This document shows, piece by piece, positions 15,209 through 19,860 of a stretch of DNA of 19,860 nt (positions are counted from its first letter, which is position 1; every line of letters starts with the position of its first letter). The notes beneath the pieces were generated by a model that worked only from the letters and a program-made list of their open reading frames with translations, was not told where the DNA came from and did not search any database. Source of the stretch: CAIOZW01 sp049317725 (GTDB taxonomy: Bacteria; Acidobacteriota; Blastocatellia; RBC074); contig JBMOHS010000062.1 in NCBI GenBank assembly GCA_049317725.1, forward strand, positions 1 to 19,860, in the 5' to 3' direction. The position numbers were made by a program, and so were the translations under genes.

Positions 15209-17522
15209 GTCTACCCCCGTGACGGTCCGCCTCTTCGGCATTCGCCATCATGGCCCCCTCTCGGCGCGACATTTGCGATCAGCTCTCGACGACTTTGCGC
15301 CCGACTTGCTGCTCGTCGAGGGGCCCGCCGACGCCGCCTCGATTCTCGACCAGGCATTCCACCCGGAGATGCGTCCACCCGTGGCCATCCTCGTCCATGC
15401 CGAGGCCGACCCGCAGACGCACGCCTTCTTTCCTCTCGCGGATTTTTCCCCGGAATGGCAGGCCTTGCGCTACGCCGCTGCGCAGGCGCGCCCGTTGCGA
15501 TTGATCGACCTGCCGCTGGCCCATCAGTTTCCCCTCATTGACGGTCGCTCGATCAGTGCCGATCTCGCCCCTGAACCGCTCGACCGTGTGCCACGACCCG
15601 ATCCGGAGTGGTGGGAACAGCTCCTTGAAGAGGGCTTTTCTGGCAGCAGGGAGGCTGCGGACCCATTCCAGTCGCTGCAGGTCTTGATGCGCCACGTGCG
15701 GAGAGAGTTCGATGGAGGGGGAGATCCGCTCGATCCGCACCGTGAAGCGTGGATGAGGCAATCGCTCCGCCAAGCGGAACGCGCGCTGGCCACCGATCGG
15801 CCCGTCGGGGCGCCACCCGCACGGCTCGCCCTCATTTGTGGGGCTTGGCACTTGCCAGCCCTCGAACTCGACGCCCCAGGGATTCCCACAGAGTCCGAGG
15901 ATGCCGCCCAGCTGAACCATTTGCCAACGGTCGCCACCCGCTCTCTCTGGGTCCCGTGGAGCGATCGGCGATTGGGGAGTGATTCCCGGGATGGCGCCTG
16001 GATCAAGGATCCTGGCTGGGCCCGCCACCTCTGGGAGACGGGGGCGAATGCCTCGCCTGCCTGGGTTGGACGAGTCAACAGTGCGCTCCGGGCCCATTCT
16101 CCGACCAGCACGGCTGCCGCTGCCGCGTCAGTCGAGGTCGTCCGCCTCGCCGAGACACTCGCTGCCTTGCGCGACCAACCACGACCGGGTCGAGCCGAGG
16201 TCAATGACGCGCTGCTCGCTGTTCGTGGACCCGGGGAGCAGGTCGAGCTGACGGCCCTCCTCGAGCGACTCATGCAAGGCGATCGGGAAGGATCCGTTCC
16301 CGACGATCCCGCCGGTTCGCCACTCGCTCGGGAACTGGTCGTGCAATGCCGGGAACATCGTCTGCCGGTCACTGCGACCCCAACCCAACTGACACTCGAT
16401 CTGCGCGAACCGGCGGATCGAGCGCGAAGCCAGTTGCTCCACCGGGCCGCTCTCCTCGGCACGGGCTGGTGCCAGCTTCTCCAATCGACCGAGGTCGGAC
16501 GTCGCCTCGGCCTCTTCGAGGAGTGCTGGCGGTTAACCTGGAGTCCAGCGGTCGATCTTGCCCTCGTCCGGGCAGGACAATGGGGACCAACTCTCTTGCA
16601 GGCGACGACCGCCTGCTGGCGACGCCTCATCGACAAGACGAACCAACTTCCCGAACTCGTTGCACTGACCCCGCAGGTCTTGGCCACGGCCCTGCCCGAA
16701 GCGATCACTCCGCTCCTCGAACGGCTCGATCAGCTGATGGTCAGCACGCACCAGATCGAACGGCTCCTCGCTGCGTTTCCTCCTCTGGTTCACTGGCAGC
16801 GCTATGGCGATGTCCGCGGAATCCCCCCCACGATGCTCCGCGGATTGGGTGGGTTGATCGACGCGCTCGGGACCAGGATCTGCCTGTTTCTGCCTGAGAA
16901 GAGCTCGACCGTCTCCTCCGACCTTGCGGAGCTGCTCTCCCTCCGCCTCCACGAGGTCAACCGGGCGATGCTTCGTCTCGATCCGTCATCCGGATTGCAA
17001 GAGCGCTGGTGGCAAGCCCTCCGCCAAGTGCTCGATCAACGACACGCCGACCCACGACTGGCTGGGCGCTCCTTTGGACTCCTGCTCACCGCGCGTCGCC
17101 TGGCCTTGCCCGAAGCGGAGCGCGGCTTCGCACTCGCCCTCTCCAGACCTGGTGACCTTGGCCCGATTGCCGCCTGGCTCGACGGCCTCTTGGTTGACAG
17201 CGGGGAGGCACTCGACTACCAGGAAGAAGCGGTGAGCTTACTCGACCGGTGGCTGCAGAAGGTCGATGACTCCACCTTTCGTCGTCTTCTCCCTGTCCTT
17301 CGTCGCACTTTCTCGCAGTTTCCTTGGCCGCTCCGACAGCGGTTGGCAGGTGCACTGACCAGTCCCACCCGTTCAACCGATCCGGCCGCTCCCGTCGATA
17401 TGCCGACCGACTCTGCCAAGAATTCGGCCGAGCAAGCCATGCTGATCGATTCTGCGGCCCGTGGAGCCCTCGTGCTCCCTTGGCTTCAACGACTGCTCGC
17501 ACCTGATGGAGGCGAATCTTGA
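15201..17522 (+). CDS. DUF5682 protein (YehM-like), putative TraB/TIKI-like hydrolase domain at N-terminus
   Basis: The product has 773 residues, close to E. coli YehM. The N-terminal region begins with VRLFGIRHHGPLSAR (9-23), which I associate with DUF5682, then LLLVEGPAD (37-44), an RLIDLP strand (100-105), HREAWMRQSLRQA (180-192) and LICGAWHLPAL (211-221). The order GxxH, Glu, R-x-x-x-M, GxxH parallels the TraB/PrgY/TIKI/EreA superfamily of putative metal-dependent hydrolases, so an enzymatic role is inferred. The C-terminal two thirds are long, Leu/Arg-rich and helical, probably repeat-like, with no motif I can name. ATG 15201 overlaps the AAA gene by 8 nt. The stop overlaps the VWA gene start by 4 nt. 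I am sure of the gene and fairly sure of the family; the activity is unknown. Confidence 0.85.
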   Translation: MGESTPVTVRLFGIRHHGPLSARHLRSALDDFAPDLLLVEGPADAASILDQAFHPEMRPPVAILVHAEADPQTHAFFPLADFSPEWQALRYAAAQARPLRLIDLPLAHQFPLIDGRSISADLAPEPLDRVPRPDPEWWEQLLEEGFSGSREAADPFQSLQVLMRHVRREFDGGGDPLDPHREAWMRQSLRQAERALATDRPVGAPPARLALICGAWHLPALELDAPGIPTESEDAAQLNHLPTVATRSLWVPWSDRRLGSDSRDGAWIKDPGWARHLWETGANASPAWVGRVNSALRAHSPTSTAAAAASVEVVRLAETLAALRDQPRPGRAEVNDALLAVRGPGEQVELTALLERLMQGDREGSVPDDPAGSPLARELVVQCREHRLPVTATPTQLTLDLREPADRARSQLLHRAALLGTGWCQLLQSTEVGRRLGLFEECWRLTWSPAVDLALVRAGQWGPTLLQATTACWRRLIDKTNQLPELVALTPQVLATALPEAITPLLERLDQLMVSTHQIERLLAAFPPLVHWQRYGDVRGIPPTMLRGLGGLIDALGTRICLFLPEKSSTVSSDLAELLSLRLHEVNRAMLRLDPSSGLQERWWQALRQVLDQRHADPRLAGRSFGLLLTARRLALPEAERGFALALSRPGDLGPIAAWLDGLLVDSGEALDYQEEAVSLLDRWLQKVDDSTFRRLLPVLRRTFSQFPWPLRQRLAGALTSPTRSTDPAAPVDMPTDSAKNSAEQAMLIDSAARGALVLPWLQRLLAPDGGES
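17508..17512 (+). promoter_or_regulatory. Shine-Dalgarno supporting the TTG start of the VWA gene
   Basis: GGAGG lies 6 nt before TTG 17519, inside the end of the DUF5682 gene. It supports a coupled TTG start that overlaps the preceding stop (TTGA). Confidence 0.6.
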
Positions 17523-18742
17523 ACCTTGTCCCGCCCAATCGTCCACCGGGCGACTCACCTTCCAAGAACGCCTCCCCTGACCATCTCACTACTCGCTGGC
17601 GGCTAGTCTTGGGGGACCTTACCAGTTTGCCATCATCCACTCCATCGGGCTCGCTGGGTGGACTTGAAGGGACACTTTCCGATCATTCCGGTGTCTTGGC
17701 GTCGGCACTCGATCTTCTCTACGGCGGATCGGAAGAGGCCCGGGCTGGGGGACGTCGACCTTCCCTCCCCGTGCTGGCCGATTGGCTGAGGGACATTCGC
17801 CTCTGCTTTCCGCCCGAGAGTGTTCGCCTGCTCCAGCAGGAGGCCCTCACTCGGCTCGATTGTCTCCCGCTCCTTCTCGAGCCGGAGATTCGCGATCAAA
17901 TCTGGCCCTCGGCTGAACTCGCCGCCACCTTGTTGTCGCTCTCGCGACGTCTCCCAGCCCGAACTCGCGAGTTGGCCCGCAGCCTCGTTCGCCAGATCGT
18001 CGACTCGCTGGCCGCCCAACTCGCGATCCCGCTCGAAAAGGCCGTCGAGCAGGCCCAGCGCCAAGCCAGGCCGCACTCCCCGCGTCGTGCTGCCGAGATC
18101 GATTGGCCCCGTACGATCCGGGCCAACCTTCGCCACTACCAGCCAGACCGCCAAATCCTTCTCCCAGTTCGTCTCTACGGACGGTCTGGGCGACGACCCG
18201 CCTGGCGCCAAGTCGTCGTCTGCCTCGATCAGAGCGCATCGATGCTTCCTTCGACCGTCTATGCCGGGATCTATGCCTCTGTCCTGGCGCGCCTTCCTGC
18301 GCTCTCGACCCACCTTGTGGCCTTTGACACCGAAGTTGTCGACCTCTCCGCACACGCCGAAGACCCGCTCGAGATCCTCTTCGGACTCCATTTGGGTGGT
18401 GGGACAGATCTGCAGCGAGCTCTTGACTACTGCGATCAATTGATCACCTCTCCCGAGCAGTCCGTTCTCCTGCTGGTAAGTGACCTTCATCACGCTCCAC
18501 CGCCGGGTGCTTCTCTCCCTGAAGATCCCCATCGGCCAGTGATTGCCAGCGCTGCTCGCCTCGTCTCGCGCGGCGTCCACGTCCTCTGCCTTCTCGCCTT
18601 GGATGATCAGGGGACACCCAGCTACAACCACGCCCTTGCCGAGTCCCTTGCCACCTGTGGGATCACTGCCCTCGCCGCACCGCCGGATCAATTCCCCTCG
18701 CTCCTCGCTGCCGCCCTCACCCAATCCTCGCTGGCGGGGTGA
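17519..18742 (+). CDS. VWA (von Willebrand factor A) domain protein, YehP-like
   Basis: The product has 407 residues. The N-terminal half (about 55-210) is a helical region without a named motif. The C-terminal half is a VWA domain with an intact metal-ion-dependent adhesion site: DQSAS at 237-241 (DxSxS), Thr 296 in GGGTD, and Asp 322 in LLLVSDLHH. The domain ends with the expected strand and helix pattern (VHVLCLLALDD). Such proteins pair with MoxR ATPases and are thought to present or bind the substrate through a coordinated metal. There is no signal peptide or TM segment, so it is cytoplasmic. TTG 17519 is well supported by GGAGG and by overlap with the DUF5682 stop. It is the last gene of the operon, followed by a 217-nt gap. 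Confidence 0.92.
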   Translation: MNLVPPNRPPGDSPSKNASPDHLTTRWRLVLGDLTSLPSSTPSGSLGGLEGTLSDHSGVLASALDLLYGGSEEARAGGRRPSLPVLADWLRDIRLCFPPESVRLLQQEALTRLDCLPLLLEPEIRDQIWPSAELAATLLSLSRRLPARTRELARSLVRQIVDSLAAQLAIPLEKAVEQAQRQARPHSPRRAAEIDWPRTIRANLRHYQPDRQILLPVRLYGRSGRRPAWRQVVVCLDQSASMLPSTVYAGIYASVLARLPALSTHLVAFDTEVVDLSAHAEDPLEILFGLHLGGGTDLQRALDYCDQLITSPEQSVLLLVSDLHHAPPPGASLPEDPHRPVIASAARLVSRGVHVLCLLALDDQGTPSYNHALAESLATCGITALAAPPDQFPSLLAAALTQSSLAG

Positions 18743-18762
18743 CGTACAACCTGGAGTGCTCC

Positions 18763-18793
18763 TTGGACATCCCCCTTCAACTTGTAGTAGACT
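18763..18793 (+). promoter_or_regulatory. Possible promoter upstream of the HNH gene
   Basis: TTGGAC (18763-18768) is followed by TAGTAG at 16-nt spacing (18785-18790) or TAGACT at 19-nt spacing (18788-18793). The -10 element resembles the TAGTCT of the tRNA promoter downstream. A perfect TTGACA at 18876-18881 is an alternative -35 but lacks a matching -10. Weak call. Confidence 0.25.
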
Positions 18794-18854
18794 GATGGCT
18801 CACCCTCAAAGGATGCGCCGACGTGGCCGACTGATCTCAGAAACTGACATAAGC

Positions 18855-18871
18855 GATCGAGATGCTCGATC
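18855..18871. repeat. Perfect inverted repeat in the VWA-HNH gap
   Basis: GATCGAG-ATG-CTCGATC is a 7-bp perfect stem with a 3-nt spacer. No T-tract follows, so it may be an operator or a weak hairpin rather than an intrinsic terminator. A TTGACA begins 4 nt after it. Confidence 0.35.
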
Positions 18872-18959
18872 CCAATTGACAAGCAACAACCGACCCCGAC
18901 CCGCAAAGTACCGATCCAGGAACTGGCAATTTGCCTCAATCGCAAGGGAGTATGCAGCG

Positions 18960-19517
18960 ATGGTTCTTTCTCGAAAGGTCTTGCTCCTCAACTCGTCTTA
19001 TGAACCGCTCAGTCTCGTCACCGCACCCAAGGCGGTCACCCTCATCTGGCGCCGTGTGGCGGAATCGCTCGAACTCGACACCGGCTACGTGCTTCGCTCG
19101 CCCCGCTATGTCTTTGAGGTTCCCTCCGTTATTCGATTGACACAGTACATTGATGTCCGGGCACGCCAGAATCGTGTCACCAACCGGCACCGCATCCTCG
19201 CCCGGGACCACTACCGATGCCAGTACTGTGGCCGTCGCGGCACTGCCTTCGATTTGACACTCGATCATATCCTCCCCAAGTCGCGCGGTGGGCGTACTGT
19301 CGCCGAGAATCTGGTCACCTCCTGCCGGGAGTGCAACAACCGCAAGAGCGATCGCACCCCACAGGAGGCGCGCATGCCCCTCCTGACCAATCCCAGCGCT
19401 CTGTACTATGGGCTCGAACGCGCGGAGCTCCGCCAGGCTGCTGTCCACCGGCCGGAATGGCGCAAGTATCTCTTTCTGGAAGAGTCAGAAGAGGCGACCC
19501 TCGTCGTCCGGTCTTGA
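18960..19517 (+). CDS. HNH endonuclease-family protein
   Basis: The product has 185 residues. The N-terminal part (SRKVLLLNSSYEPLSLV, then KAVTLIWRRVAE) is typical of a widespread family of small stand-alone HNH proteins. The HNH domain follows: Zn ligands C87-x2-C90 (CQYC) and C122-x2-C125 (CREC), the core LDHILPKSRGG with Asp 102 and His 103, Asn 117, and CNNRKSDRTP. Members are predicted metal-dependent nucleases of unclear biological role; this one is not flanked by a methylase or mobile element. AAGGGAG (18944-18950) lies 9 nt before ATG 18960. The frame is open far upstream, but that part overlaps the VWA gene and is not coding. Confidence 0.9.
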   Translation: MVLSRKVLLLNSSYEPLSLVTAPKAVTLIWRRVAESLELDTGYVLRSPRYVFEVPSVIRLTQYIDVRARQNRVTNRHRILARDHYRCQYCGRRGTAFDLTLDHILPKSRGGRTVAENLVTSCRECNNRKSDRTPQEARMPLLTNPSALYYGLERAELRQAAVHRPEWRKYLFLEESEEATLVVRS

Positions 19518-19559
19518 GGCGGCATCAGGTGGTCAGATGACGGAGGTGGGGCAGCTCGC

Positions 19560-19589
19560 TTGACAGGGGGGGATGGGTGGTGCTAGTCT
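19560..19589 (+). promoter_or_regulatory. Promoter of tRNA-Val
   Basis: A perfect -35 TTGACA (19560-19565), an 18-nt spacer and TAGTCT (19584-19589), with an extended -10 TG at 19581-19582. The tRNA begins 11 nt after the -10, leaving room for only a few nucleotides of leader. Confidence 0.7.
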
Positions 19590-19599
19590 CCCGATTTAC

Positions 19600-19671
<72 letters not shown>

Positions 19672-19860
19672 TGGATCATCACTTAGTTTGTTTTGGTACC
19701 GGATCTTCCTGAACCATCCAATTACAGATCAGCATGATCCTTGATGCGTTGAGCGCTTGATCGCTGTAATGCACTGCTTGGTTTTGATATTTGTTCTGTC
19801 TGTTGTTTGTTCTGTCTATTGTTTGGCTCACGCCAACCGATTCGACGTCAGCTCCTGAAG
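19672..19860. other. Gene-free tail after tRNA-Val
   Basis: I see no supported gene in these 189 nt, which are visibly richer in A and T than the rest. The region holds a small inverted repeat GATCA-GCA-TGATC (19727-19739) and a tandem repeat. No clear intrinsic terminator for the tRNA is seen. Confidence 0.4.
19790..19821 (+). repeat. Two-copy 16-nt tandem repeat
   Basis: TTTGTTCTGTCTGTTG (19790-19805) is followed directly by TTTGTTCTGTCTATTG (19806-19821), with one difference, and then by a partial third start TTTG. Confidence 0.8.

Noticed and set aside
17633..18724. A 363-codon open frame antisense to the VWA gene
   Set aside because: It is opposite a VWA domain with an intact MIDAS and has no motif of its own.
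18543..18959. Upstream extension of the HNH frame into the VWA gene
   Set aside because: It overlaps the MIDAS-bearing frame; the ATG at 18960 has a proper ribosome site and matches where homology starts.

Overview
The window is about 19.9 kb of GC-rich bacterial DNA (near 60% G+C by eye). It is densely packed with ordinary bacterial genes: Shine-Dalgarno sites of the AGGAGG type, some TTG/GTG starts, and many stop/start overlaps. The host is probably a diderm (Gram-negative) bacterium, because the window encodes a YbbA/YbbP-like ABC transporter with a TesA-like esterase, a TonB C-terminal domain protein, PspA, and a UDP-GlcNAc 2-epimerase. A bacterial SET-domain protein and a tRNA gene without an encoded CCA would fit groups such as Verrucomicrobiota or Planctomycetota, but I cannot fix the phylum from sequence alone.

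Layout. (1) 111-2459, plus strand: wecB, then an EVE-domain protein and endonuclease III (nth), the last two almost abutting. (2) 2472-3853: a minus-strand HisN-like inositol-monophosphatase-family enzyme, divergent from a plus-strand small SET-domain methyltransferase. (3) 3869-6572, minus strand: a stress-type membrane operon of pspA, a two-TM coiled-coil protein and a TonB-C-domain protein, preceded by a good sigma70-like promoter and an operator-like palindrome. (4) 6866-10095, minus strand: a ybbA-ybbP-type ABC exporter (ATPase and 10-TM permease, ATGA overlap), divergent from a plus-strand tesA-like SGNH esterase (10353-11123). (5) 11242-18742, plus strand: a translationally coupled five-gene operon encoding a SWIM zinc-finger protein, a DUF5691-like protein, a MoxR-type AAA+ ATPase, a DUF5682 (YehM-like) protein and a VWA (MIDAS) protein. 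(6) 18960-19671: an HNH nuclease-family protein and tRNA-Val(GAC) with its own strong promoter, then a gene-free tail with a 16-nt tandem repeat.

The most interesting region is (5). The AAA+ and VWA proteins form the classic MoxR/VWA chaperone-like pair. They are encoded with a SWIM protein and two large proteins of unknown function. The gene set matches E. coli yehL-yehM-yehP-yehQ plus a DUF5691-like gene. As far as I know its biological role is not established. The N-terminal part of the DUF5682 protein carries a motif series like that of the TraB/TIKI/EreA hydrolase superfamily, which suggests it is the enzymatic component. Region (3), where PspA is linked to a TonB-C protein and a membrane coiled-coil protein without ExbB/ExbD, is the second point of interest.
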